Of a stretch of DNA of 23,864 nt, positions 7,835-15,964 are shown piece by piece. The position numbers and the translations under genes are program-made. How positions within the stretch are numbered: the stretch's first letter is position 1; each line of letters starts with the position of its first letter. The notes under the pieces are model-generated. The model was not told the DNA's origin and ran no database searches. It was given only the letters and a program-made list of their open reading frames with translations. This DNA comes from an uncultured Eubacteriales bacterium. GTDB taxonomy: Bacteria > Bacillota > Clostridia > Lachnospirales > CAG-274. Location: NCBI GenBank assembly GCA_902496345.1, contig CABVAP010000023.1:1-23864 (forward strand), given 5' to 3'.

Positions 7835-8379
7835 ATCTTCACCAACTCAACTAAATATTTAATAACTTTATAAGTAAAACTACTTTTAACTATCTGAACG
7901 TGTTTTCCAGCAGAGATAGTAATAAGCCCAAAGAAGAACAATCCCCAAGAGATATAAATTCTTGTTTCATAGTTCTGTCCAAAAATAACCGAAAAAACGA
8001 GGAAAGAAAGAGCAGTAATCATAAAGAATAAGCCAATAGATATTATCTTTTCTGATGTAGACTCTTTTTTTGCGTCAGCGATAAAACTTTTAAGATAGCT
8101 TGTATCGTATATTCTGTTTATAAATCCATTTAATTTATCAGCAATTTTTCCAAGTTTTCGCCCAATAAACTTAATTCCTCTGTAAGTAACAGAGCTTTCG
8201 AATAAAGGTTTTCTGTCGGCATATTTTTTTATAAGTGCAAAAGTAGTGCTACTTCTATAAGCTTTTCTGAAACCAATGACAAATTTTTTAAAGAAACTTT
8301 TGTCATAGCTTTCAGAGAAAAAAGTAATAAACTTAACCACAAAAATATAAATAATGCTTTTTTTAAAAAGGTCAAGCAT
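7831..8379 (-). CDS. Small basic membrane protein of unknown function
   Basis: I do not recognise this 182-residue protein. The first hundred residues are rich in Lys, Arg, Phe and Tyr. Two clear membrane segments lie at about 112-133 and 141-158, with a short loop between them, and there is a possible weaker one at 7-21. The tail after 160 is again basic. No catalytic motif is visible. GGGGGTG precedes the ATG by about 6 bases. It follows the DUF4330 gene after 20 bases and overlaps the polymerase-like gene by 4 bases, so it belongs to the wall-polymer operon. An accessory role for the polymerase or export step is plausible but only inferred from position. Confidence 0.8.
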   Translation of the reverse strand: MLDLFKKSIIYIFVVKFITFFSESYDKSFFKKFVIGFRKAYRSSTTFALIKKYADRKPLFESSVTYRGIKFIGRKLGKIADKLNGFINRIYDTSYLKSFIADAKKESTSEKIISIGLFFMITALSFLVFSVIFGQNYETRIYISWGLFFFGLITISAGKHVQIVKSSFTYKVIKYLVELVKM

Positions 8380-8399
8380 AACTACACCCCCGACTAAAA

Positions 8400-8909
8400 C
8401 TATTCTGCATCTTTAATTTCGATATTTCTAATTTTGCTATTAGCTTCAACAGTCTGAGTTTTAAAGATAAAAGGATAACCAACTCTAACTTCCTGGTCGC
8501 CAACTTTAAGGATAACGCTAGATGGGTTTACTTTACCTTTGATAGTAATAGTTAAATCTTTCCATAAAGGGTGTTCAGATTTAACAGCTTTACCGTCAGA
8601 GTTAGGTGAAACATAAGCAGCAGGTTCAACTTTAACGTCAACAACTTCGGCATCTGTGTATTGATTGTTTGCAACAAGTTTGTCACCAATGTTAATAGAA
8701 CTTGCAACTTCTGGAGTCTGAAGGCTTGCGTATAAAGTTACATAAGCCTCTTTTTCCTGAGTAAAAGGTGTACCACCATTTGCATTAAGTTTAGCAGAAA
8801 CCATTCTGTAGCCAAAACCACCAACAATAGATAAAATCAAAATAACAACAATTAAATCAACCGGATTAATAATCCCAAATAATTTACCCTTTTCGTTTAT
8901 AATTTTCAC
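8400..8909 (-). CDS. DUF4330 domain-containing membrane-anchored protein
   Basis: This is a 169-residue protein matching the DUF4330 family: an N-terminal cytosolic KGKLFGIINPVDLIV (7-21), one membrane helix (about 18-37), then an extracytoplasmic beta-rich domain ending in VILKVGDQEVRVGYPFIFKT (131-150). The function of the family is unknown, and it is often seen beside polysaccharide genes. The start is GTG at 8909, with AAAGGAG 8 bases upstream. That ribosome binding site lies in the last codons of the preceding glycosyltransferase gene, which ends 2 bases away, so co-translation is likely. Its place in the run implies a structural or assembly role in wall-polymer export, by inference. Confidence 0.87.
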   Translation of the reverse strand: MKIINEKGKLFGIINPVDLIVVILILSIVGGFGYRMVSAKLNANGGTPFTQEKEAYVTLYASLQTPEVASSINIGDKLVANNQYTDAEVVDVKVEPAAYVSPNSDGKAVKSEHPLWKDLTITIKGKVNPSSVILKVGDQEVRVGYPFIFKTQTVEANSKIRNIEIKDAE

Positions 8910-8911
8910 TT

Positions 8912-10036
8912 TTAATTCTCCTTTACAATTTTTTCGTAAATACTTTTATGAGTTTGGGCCATTTTAACGTCAGAGAAATTTTCTTTAACTCTGTCAAAGA
9001 AAGCCTGACCAAATTTTTGAGCAAGTTCCTCGTTGTCTAATAGCGACATAACTTTTTCAGCTATGTCAGATATATTATCTGGAGAAACCAAATAGCCCGT
9101 TTCGCCCTGTAAAATCATTTCAGGGATACCACCAACGGCAGTGCTTACAGTAGCTTTTTTCATTCTTGCCCCCTCAAGGAGTGCATAAGGAAAACTTTCG
9201 CTAAGTGAAGTAAGCATATTTATATCAATAGCGTTAAAAAAGCTATTAATGTCGTTAATATGACCAATCATAAAAATTCTGTCAGAAAGATTGTTTTCTT
9301 CGATAAAGCTTTTGTATTTATCAAAGTCATCTCCGTCACCGGCGATGATAAAATTAGTGTCGTTTCTCTTTTGGCATATATCAAGAGCCATTTTTAAGAA
9401 GACATCAACGCCTTTAACGACATTAAGTCTTGCAGCGATACCGACATATTTTTTATCTTTATCGAATTTAATACAATATTTTTTGAAGAAATCCTCTTTT
9501 GAGGAAAAGGAAAGTTCATCATCAAAGCTTATACCGTTATACACGACAAAGAACTTGTCTTTTTTGAAACCTCTGTCAATCATCATATTTTTAAAGGCTT
9601 CGGTAACGGTCAAAATGTACTTAAATCTTTTAAGTGCAAAATAATTTATAGGTGCATAGATAAGCTGTTTGTGTAGTGTATCTTTAAAGTCAAGTTTATA
9701 GTCGCTGTGTAGCGTTGTAATCATAGGAGCTTTAATCTTTCGTCTGATAAAAGCAGCGATATAGTTTGCCCTAGCACCGTGACAATGGATAATGTCATAA
9801 TTATTTTCTTCGATAAACTTTCTGATTCTCTTTATGACGGTTAAGTCATAACGTTTTTTCTGCAAAATAATATTGACAGGTATATTCAGTTTTTGTGCTT
9901 CTTGGGTAAAAACCCCTTCCATAATGCAGAGAAGTTCAACATCAACGCCTATTTCTTTTAGTTTAGGCAAAAGTGTCAAAACGTGAGTTTTAGCACCACC
10001 AGTATCTCCTCCACTTATAAAATGAAGTACCTTCAT
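8912..10036 (-). CDS. Family 4 glycosyltransferase (GT-B fold)
   Basis: This is a predicted cytosolic retaining glycosyltransferase that builds the lipid-linked wall polymer. The 374-residue product has an N-terminal acceptor half starting MKVLHFISGGDTGGAKTHV (1-19), with IIHCHGARAN near 82-91. The C-terminal half has AARLNVVKG (201-209), IAGDGDD and the E-x7-E motif in LSESFPYALLEGA (E280 and E288), followed by GETGYLV. I chose the ATG at 10036 because GGGGTG lies about 10 bases upstream. A TTG at 10054 in the same frame overlaps that site and adds six untypical residues. It starts 21 bases after the preceding gene. Donor and acceptor sugars cannot be predicted. Confidence 0.92.
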   Translation of the reverse strand: MKVLHFISGGDTGGAKTHVLTLLPKLKEIGVDVELLCIMEGVFTQEAQKLNIPVNIILQKKRYDLTVIKRIRKFIEENNYDIIHCHGARANYIAAFIRRKIKAPMITTLHSDYKLDFKDTLHKQLIYAPINYFALKRFKYILTVTEAFKNMMIDRGFKKDKFFVVYNGISFDDELSFSSKEDFFKKYCIKFDKDKKYVGIAARLNVVKGVDVFLKMALDICQKRNDTNFIIAGDGDDFDKYKSFIEENNLSDRIFMIGHINDINSFFNAIDINMLTSLSESFPYALLEGARMKKATVSTAVGGIPEMILQGETGYLVSPDNISDIAEKVMSLLDNEELAQKFGQAFFDRVKENFSDVKMAQTHKSIYEKIVKEN

Positions 10037-10057
10037 TATAAAATCACACCCCAAAGG

Positions 10058-11314
10058 TTAGTCATAATATCTGTCAAAAACAGAAGCAAGCTGTTTAGTA
10101 AGCTCTTTTCTTTCATACTTTTCTATTTCGTTTCTGTCAGCCTCAAAATCAAGACTGCCGTTAGTCCAGTCGTTGTAATATTGTGCGATAACTTTTTTGA
10201 TAGCAGAAACATCATCTGTGTGAGCGACCTTACCTATTTTAGTTTTTCTAACAAGGTCAGCAGCAGCACCGTTTTCAGGGAGAACTGCGAGAACAGGTCT
10301 GCCCGTGTTCATATATTCAAAAATCTTACCTGTGTAAAAAGCGTCAGCACCCCTACCAGTACCTTCAATAAGTACAAGAATATCAGAGTCAAGTTGTCTT
10401 TTTATACATTCATCGTGAGGGACGTATCCGACAATTTTAATTTGATTAGTAAGTGAAAAACTGTCGATTTGAGCCTGTAACTTGTCCTTGTGATAGTTAC
10501 CGATAAGGTTTACACAAATTTTATTTCCGTCAATAATGTTTTCAGAGATAAGCTCAGACAAGGCTTTAAAGAAAGTATCTGGTTTTCTTCTTCCATACAA
10601 AGCACCTGTATATGTAAGGGTAAGCTTTTCGTTTTTAGGTTTAGTTAGGTCAAACTTTTCAAAGTCTTCAACGTCATAACCATTAGGGATAACAAAGAAG
10701 TTATCACCTTTAAGATTATTGTTTTCAACGAAATTTTTTCTCATAACAGGCGTATTTGTAATAAGAGCGTCTGCATTTTCAAGCACTTCCCTTTCCATTT
10801 TCTTTTCTTTTTTAGTTCTGTAGAACCAATGTGGGTTATCTAATGTATATGGATTGTTAGTCCATTCATCACGGAAATCAACAACCCAAGTAATGTCAGG
10901 GAATTTTCTTTTAAGATAAAGTCCAAGTAAATGGTCGCTGTAAGGAGCACTTGTTGTGTATATAATTTTTATATCGTTGTCCTGTATAGCTTTAACAGCA
11001 GCTTTTCTGGATAATCTACTCCAAAGCCAAGCACTATCCGGAATAAAGACTTTAAGACCTAAGACTTTACCAAAAAGTTTAAAAATAGAAGTCCATTCAG
11101 TAAAATCGTGAGGTTTTGTACGAATAATCTCTGTCCCCTCTGGAATATCGTTTAAAAGGGTTTCGTCTTTAAGTGTCATACCCTTTTCTTCTCTTGTAAA
11201 TACAATAGGCTCATATCCGAACTTTCTAAGGTGTTTAACAAACTTAACACTTCTTTGAACCCCTGAGCCACCCATAGGTGGAAATTGATTAGCAATCATC
11301 AAAACCTTACGCAT
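10058..11314 (-). CDS. Glycosyltransferase, family 4-like
   Basis: This 418-residue GT-B glycosyltransferase probably opens the wall-polymer operon. The N-terminal half begins MRKVLMIANQFPPMGGSGVQR (1-21), the nucleotide-sugar transferase loop typical of the Glyco_trans_4_4 group, and carries VVDFRDEW near 144-150. The C-terminal half has VIPNGYD, LTLTYTGALYGRRKP and GKIFEYMNTGRPVLAV, containing the conserved Glu of the donor site. The ATG at 11314 is preceded by AAAGG at a longish 12-base spacing. An in-frame TTG at 11326 abuts that site, so ATG is preferred but not certain. The promoter at 11374-11402 lies just upstream. Its exact sugar is unknown. Confidence 0.9.
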   Translation of the reverse strand: MRKVLMIANQFPPMGGSGVQRSVKFVKHLRKFGYEPIVFTREEKGMTLKDETLLNDIPEGTEIIRTKPHDFTEWTSIFKLFGKVLGLKVFIPDSAWLWSRLSRKAAVKAIQDNDIKIIYTTSAPYSDHLLGLYLKRKFPDITWVVDFRDEWTNNPYTLDNPHWFYRTKKEKKMEREVLENADALITNTPVMRKNFVENNNLKGDNFFVIPNGYDVEDFEKFDLTKPKNEKLTLTYTGALYGRRKPDTFFKALSELISENIIDGNKICVNLIGNYHKDKLQAQIDSFSLTNQIKIVGYVPHDECIKRQLDSDILVLIEGTGRGADAFYTGKIFEYMNTGRPVLAVLPENGAAADLVRKTKIGKVAHTDDVSAIKKVIAQYYNDWTNGSLDFEADRNEIEKYERKELTKQLASVFDRYYD

Positions 11315-11373
11315 TTCAAATAACAACCTTTCTATTGATACTTGTCAAAAACAAATTTCATAATTCACAACTT

Positions 11374-11402
11374 ATTTTAACACACAACAAAAAAAATCAC
11401 AA
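11374..11402 (-). promoter_or_regulatory. Predicted promoter of the wall-polymer operon
   Basis: On the minus strand, TTGTGA (11397-11402) is followed after 17 bases by TAAAAT (11374-11379). The -10 is good and the -35 moderate. The start would be near 11367, about 50 bases before the first glycosyltransferase. Upstream lie two direct copies of ACTTGCAAA at 11474-11482 and 11507-11515, which could be regulator sites. No terminator-type hairpin for the preceding gene was seen in 11403-11563. Confidence 0.45.
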
Positions 11403-11563
11403 CATAAATATCAAAAAATATTAAACCTTAAATTTTGAATTTCAAAGCCTATAAATCTAAGTCCAAAACTCAAACTTGCAAAGCTAAAACAAAAAACAAA
11501 ATTCTAACTTGCAAACTCAAAACCCAAATATTAAATTTCCAATTTCAGAACTTTTAACTTCCA

Positions 11564-13885
11564 CTACATTTCAAAAAATTCAATATTTTTTTCAAACTCT
11601 TCTCCTGGTTCAACACCAGCTTTAAGCATACTTGTTCTAACATTTTGATAACGTTTAAGTTTGCTTTCCCTGTTGTTTTCAAATCTCTTAACAATTTTTT
11701 CATACATAGGATTTTCAGCAAAACGTTTCCTAATTTCTTTAGGGAAAGGGCAATAAGTAAACATAATAGCCCTTGCACAAGAGTTAAGACGAGGAGAACC
11801 CTCAACTTCGTATTTCACCCATTGAGCATAATCAACTGCAAAAACTTCCTTGAAGTTATTAGCCTTTTTCTGTAAAGTAAGCTTAATTTTTTCTTTTGCT
11901 TTTTCACTAAGCTCTCTGTTTTTCTTGTAGAACTGTAAGTAGTCGTAATATTCACTTGTAAGTGATTTGCTTGTAATGTCGCTCCAACGAATACCTTGAA
12001 GATTTTTGCAAAGTTCCCATCTAAATTTAGCAAAGTTGTTTATAAGAAGTTCGTTTAGGTCCTCAAGACTAAATACAGAAAGTACAAACCTAGCAGGAGT
12101 ATCTTTTTTTCTACCAACTATGTCTTGCCACATAATACATCTTGAACCAAAGTTAGGCATAAGAATAAAGTAAGGGCGAACCTCTTTCATAATACGTTCG
12201 TTGTTGTTTTCATATTTGTCGTTGTCATACATACATTCCCTGTAAAATAAGGAATAATCAATTTTAAGAACATTTTTAATTATGCTGTTAATTCGTTCAG
12301 GTGAAACGTACGCTCTTTGAATGTCATCAGATAAATTATGTTTTGATAATATAGGGCAAAATGTGCTTATTCTACCACAAGTAATTTTGTTGGTAGACCT
12401 AAACATATTGTCAATTTCATATTTAACTTTACCTTTTTGGTCAGATAAGTAAGCTCTTTCCTGTTCAGGTGTCATAAGCTGAGATTTTTTGATTTCTCTA
12501 AGATTTTCCTGATAGTCAATATCAAAATCATTTTTAGATGGTTCTTCTTTTCCCTTGTAGATAGAAACAAGCCAGTCTTTAAGCATAAATATACGCTTGT
12601 CCCCTGTAGATTTGTTGAGGTAATAGAGGTCAATGGCCTGTGACTCATCTAAAAGTCTTTCGTCCATAAATCCAAAGTTTAAGAACATTTCGATGATGGT
12701 ATCTTCGATGTTTGCGTCAACATAGTTAAAAAATACCTGTTCATAAACCTTGTAAAATACTTTTGTAATCTGTTTTCTTATTTTCACAGCATTTTCATCA
12801 GAACCACCTCTATCTTTGAGGTTTCCAAAGCTGGTAACAAGTCTTTTAAACATATCGTTTTCTTCGTCAGAAAAATCAGTATATTCTAAAATATGGTCAA
12901 GGGAATTTTGTATTTCTTCCCTAGCCTTTTCGATTTCTTCTTTAGTGTAGCTTAAATGTAACTTAAATTCCTCTTCGTTTTCGTCTTCATCGTCAGGAAC
13001 TTTATAAAGGAATTCCAACCTCTCCTCGTGATTTTTAATAGCTGTCTCGATAAGATTTTTATCGATTGAACCAATTTCTTTTGCAGCTTCTTGAATTTTT
13101 TCAACGCCCCTTAAAAGAACAGAAATATCAACGCCTTTTTTACCAACTTCAAGAGCAAGTGTAGAAAAGCTGTAGTATAAGTCCTTTTTGTCGTTGCCAA
13201 TTAATAAGTCCTTGTATTTATGTAAATATTTGAGCATAACAACGATAGCTTCGTTTAAGTCTTTTATAAGCTTGCTTGTGATAAGCACGTTGTAGTATGT
13301 AACATAGCTGTTTTGCCCAAAGAAAGACTTCAAAGCCTCAAGAGGTATGTCGTTCAAGCTTTTACAATAGTCCATACGCTCTATAGTAACATTTTCGCCA
13401 CTTTCATCGACAAGTTGAATTTCAACATCTTCGATGTCACCAGCAACAACAGAGAACTTTTTACAGTAGCTTAAATAATCATCTCTGTTTTCGCTAAGCG
13501 TATCGTATAGTGTTGAGCATTGTTGCACAAGGTCGTCATAAATAGATGTCAAAACAGATGCTTGTCTTGTCACAGTTGAAACCATAAGCCCAGAAAATTG
13601 CTTATTTTCGATAATAATATTTTCGGTATCGTGGTTTTCGTCTAGCCCATAAGCAAATATTTCGCAATCTTCTTCAGCGACATAATCAAAGATATAGTTG
13701 TCGCTGTCACTATCAGAGAGTCCCAAAACAGTCCCAGAGCCAAAAATAACTTTTCCATAAATACTAACAGCAGCAACTTTCCCCTTTATAAGCATACCAA
13801 GTTCAGTAATAGGCTTGTTCTTTTCATAAATTTTAGACCCTTTAGGAACTTTATATCTTCTATTCAAATTAGTTTGAGCTTCCAT
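11564..13885 (-). CDS. Large protein with cyclic-nucleotide-binding-like N-terminal domain, function unknown
   Basis: The 773-residue product starts with a Crp/cNMP-binding-like beta-roll: YKVPKGSKIYEKNKPITELGMLIKGKV (11-37), then a VIFGSGTVLGLSD loop (46-58) and DYVAEEDCEIFAYG (67-80). No helix-turn-helix follows, unlike Crp/Fnr regulators. The rest is mostly predicted helical, with an acidic run DDEDENEEEF (298-307) before a helical segment at about 314-330. I recognise no domain beyond about residue 100 and see no membrane segment. A ligand-sensing cytosolic protein is likely, but its ligand and output are unknown. AGAGGTG precedes the ATG by 5 bases. The gene starts 47 bases after the alanine symporter with no terminator between, so it may share that promoter. 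Confidence 0.88.
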   Translation of the reverse strand: MEAQTNLNRRYKVPKGSKIYEKNKPITELGMLIKGKVAAVSIYGKVIFGSGTVLGLSDSDSDNYIFDYVAEEDCEIFAYGLDENHDTENIIIENKQFSGLMVSTVTRQASVLTSIYDDLVQQCSTLYDTLSENRDDYLSYCKKFSVVAGDIEDVEIQLVDESGENVTIERMDYCKSLNDIPLEALKSFFGQNSYVTYYNVLITSKLIKDLNEAIVVMLKYLHKYKDLLIGNDKKDLYYSFSTLALEVGKKGVDISVLLRGVEKIQEAAKEIGSIDKNLIETAIKNHEERLEFLYKVPDDEDENEEEFKLHLSYTKEEIEKAREEIQNSLDHILEYTDFSDEENDMFKRLVTSFGNLKDRGGSDENAVKIRKQITKVFYKVYEQVFFNYVDANIEDTIIEMFLNFGFMDERLLDESQAIDLYYLNKSTGDKRIFMLKDWLVSIYKGKEEPSKNDFDIDYQENLREIKKSQLMTPEQERAYLSDQKGKVKYEIDNMFRSTNKITCGRISTFCPILSKHNLSDDIQRAYVSPERINSIIKNVLKIDYSLFYRECMYDNDKYENNNERIMKEVRPYFILMPNFGSRCIMWQDIVGRKKDTPARFVLSVFSLEDLNELLINNFAKFRWELCKNLQGIRWSDITSKSLTSEYYDYLQFYKKNRELSEKAKEKIKLTLQKKANNFKEVFAVDYAQWVKYEVEGSPRLNSCARAIMFTYCPFPKEIRKRFAENPMYEKIVKRFENNRESKLKRYQNVRTSMLKAGVEPGEEFEKNIEFFEM

Positions 13886-13932
13886 AAAAACACCTCTTTC
13901 AATAAATAATTCAACAAATCATATAAAGCAAA

Positions 13933-15345
13933 TTAAATATCCTTATTTTCTTTTAGTCTTCTAAAGTAGTCCTTTGTTTCTCGTATAACAACATCGCTCA
14001 AGTATATTATTGCGATAAGGTTAGGGAATGCCATAAGAGAATTGAAAATATCGGCAATTGTCCAAACAGCACTAACTGTGAAGAAAGGTCCGATAAATAC
14101 AGCAAATACATAAATAAATTTATAATATTTAACTACTTTGTTTTTGCCACCCATAAGATATTCAAGACATCTTTCGCTGTAATAGTTCCAGCCAAGTATT
14201 GTAGTAAAAGCAAAGAACACAAGGCAAATCATAAGTAAGAAAGAACTTACAGTTGAGCTAAAAGGAAGGCCAATTTCAAAAGCTTTTATAGTTACGTCAA
14301 CACCCTCAAGACCCATATTATTAGCATTTGTAACAAGGATACAAAGACCAGTCATAGTACAAATGATAATAGTATCGATAAATGTACCAGTCATAGAAAC
14401 AAGACCCTGACGAACAGGTTCTTTTGTTTTAGCAGCAGCAGCAGCGATAGGGGCACTACCAAGACCAGCTTCATTAGAGAAGATACCTCTGGCGATACCT
14501 TTTTGCATAGCGATAAACATACCCCCGACAGCACCACCAACAGCAGGTTTAAGACCAAAAGCACTTTCAACAACTGTTTTGATAGCAGAAGGAATAGCCT
14601 CTGCGTTTAAAATGAGGATAGCAGCACAAGAAACAAAATAAGTTACAGCCATAATAGGGATAACAACGGTAGAAACGTTGGCGATTCTTTTAAGGCCACC
14701 GATTATAACAAGACCAGTCAAGAGAGCAACAACGATACTTGTTATAATAACGACATAAGAATAGTGTTGACCGAATAAAGTAACTCCGTATTGACTTTGA
14801 TTACTAAAGAAATTTTCAACAGCGTTTGCGATTCCGTTAGCTTGGGTAAAAGTACCAATACCCATTATACCAACGCAAAGGCAGAATATAGCGAATAATT
14901 TAGCGAGCCATTTAAATTTACGGCCCATACCATTTTCGATATAGTAGAAAGGTCCACCTAAGACGTGACCATCAGAACAAACTTTACGATATTTAATAGC
15001 CAAAACACCCTCTGCGTATTTTGTAGACATACCTAAAAGGGCAGCAATCCACATCCATAGCAAAGCACCAGGTCCACCCATAGTGATAGCCGTTGCAACA
15101 CCAACGATGTTACCTGTACCAATTGTTGCTGAAAGGGCAGTACATAATGCCCCAAAGCTAGAAACTTCACCTTTTCCCTCTCCTTCGCTTGTAACGGCAT
15201 ATTTCAAAGCTCTGTGAAGTTTAGTAATTTGCAAAAACCCAAGACGAATGGTAAAGTATGCACCAACTGCAAGGATAATTGTAACAAGTGGCAAACCACT
15301 TATAAAATCGTTTATACTGTTTAGAATTTGATTAAATGTGTCCAT
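13933..15345 (-). CDS. Sodium:alanine symporter family protein (AGCS)
   Basis: This 470-residue transporter of the alanine/glycine:cation symporter family imports alanine or glycine with sodium (or protons). About ten hydrophobic segments are visible. Family landmarks are SSFGALCTALSATIGTGNIV (62-81), GGPGALLWMWIAALLGMSTKYAEG (90-113, the signature region), GGPFYYIENGMG (130-141) and GIFSNEAGLGSAPIAAAAA. AAAGGA lies 7 bases before the ATG. A consensus promoter at 15512-15540 gives a leader of about 160 bases. I looked there for a glycine riboswitch, common upstream of this family, and did not find one. The cNMP-like gene follows closely. Confidence 0.94.
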   Translation of the reverse strand: MDTFNQILNSINDFISGLPLVTIILAVGAYFTIRLGFLQITKLHRALKYAVTSEGEGKGEVSSFGALCTALSATIGTGNIVGVATAITMGGPGALLWMWIAALLGMSTKYAEGVLAIKYRKVCSDGHVLGGPFYYIENGMGRKFKWLAKLFAIFCLCVGIMGIGTFTQANGIANAVENFFSNQSQYGVTLFGQHYSYVVIITSIVVALLTGLVIIGGLKRIANVSTVVIPIMAVTYFVSCAAILILNAEAIPSAIKTVVESAFGLKPAVGGAVGGMFIAMQKGIARGIFSNEAGLGSAPIAAAAAKTKEPVRQGLVSMTGTFIDTIIICTMTGLCILVTNANNMGLEGVDVTIKAFEIGLPFSSTVSSFLLMICLVFFAFTTILGWNYYSERCLEYLMGGKNKVVKYYKFIYVFAVFIGPFFTVSAVWTIADIFNSLMAFPNLIAIIYLSDVVIRETKDYFRRLKENKDI

Positions 15346-15511
15346 AAGTTTTCCTTTCTGTAGTTAAGAGTAGATTAATAAAAAGCAGTCCAACAAACTC
15401 AATTGTATATTTTCTGTATGTAGTTGTACATTTTATTATACTTTTGCCGTACTTTGTCGTGTACGTTTATTTTATGTTTATTGTATGTGAAATTTAACAC
15501 AGCCTAATGTA

Positions 15512-15540
15512 ATTATAAGTAAATTTTCCCCTATTGTCAA
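15512..15540 (-). promoter_or_regulatory. Consensus promoter of the AGCS symporter gene
   Basis: On the minus strand, TTGACA (15535-15540), a 17-base spacer and TATAAT (15512-15517) form a perfect vegetative promoter. The start would be near 15505, leaving an untranslated leader of about 160 bases (15346-15505). That leader has several TGTATGT or GTAC-containing steps but no structure I can identify. Confidence 0.8.
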
Positions 15541-15649
15541 ACAAAAGTAAACTTTTGCAGATTAACACCACAAATTCATTTTCATTTAAAACATAAATAA
15601 CGATGGCGAAGCCGATACAAGGTTTAGGTCAAGCCTTTTTCTGAACTAG

Positions 15650-15826
15650 CACCGGAAAGAAGTCCGGACAGCGTATGCTGGCTTTTGCCTAGCAAAAGTG
15701 CTGACTTGCACCGGAAAGAAGTCCGGACAGCGTATGCTGGCTTTTGCCTAGCAAAAGTGCTGACTTGCACCGGAAAGAAGTCCGGACAGCGTATGCTGGC
15801 TTTTGCCTAGCAAAAGTGCTGACTTG
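15650..15826 (+). repeat. Three identical tandem copies of the 59-bp three-hairpin repeat
   Basis: Units at 15650-15708, 15709-15767 and 15768-15826 are identical over 59 bases with no spacer. Each contains CCGGA/TCCGG, CAGC/GCTG (loop GTAT) and CTTTTGC/GCAAAAG (loop CTA) hairpins in a row. The unit matches the copy at 1-57. The sequence just before it (15604-15644) holds a small GGC-GAA-GCC hairpin and may be another module. There is no open frame or spacer structure of a CRISPR kind. Confidence 0.95.
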
Positions 15827-15859
15827 GTGGGGCGTTGTGGCAAAGCCCCAAGGTCTTTA
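15827..15859 (+). repeat. Tail module following the triplicated repeat
   Basis: GGGGC (15829-15833) pairs with GCCCC (15845-15849), followed by AAGGTCTTTA (15850-15859). The arrangement parallels 121-156 near the single repeat copy, though the hairpin loops differ. Confidence 0.55.
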
Positions 15860-15890
15860 AATACAATCTCCCTTCACCCTCTCAACCCAT

Positions 15891-15926
15891 AAAAAAATCT
15901 GCCACACAGTATTGTGTGGCAGATTT
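15891..15926 (-). terminator. Strong intrinsic terminator of the pectate lyase gene
   Basis: AAATCTGCCACACA (15895-15908) pairs perfectly over 14 bases with TGTGTGGCAGATTT (15913-15926) around a GTAT loop. On the minus strand it is followed by a run of T (complement of 15891-15897). It lies about 40 bases after the pectate lyase stop codon. Confidence 0.95.
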
Positions 15927-15964
15927 CTTGATATATAAAATTAAGAAAATGAGAGAGCGGATTA

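Noticed and set aside
15346..15505. Glycine riboswitch upstream of the AGCS symporter
   Set aside because: The conserved purine-rich core segments of glycine aptamers are not visible and the leader is almost entirely A/T.
15650..15826. CRISPR array
   Set aside because: The three 59-base units are directly abutting and identical with no unique spacers, and no cas gene is nearby.
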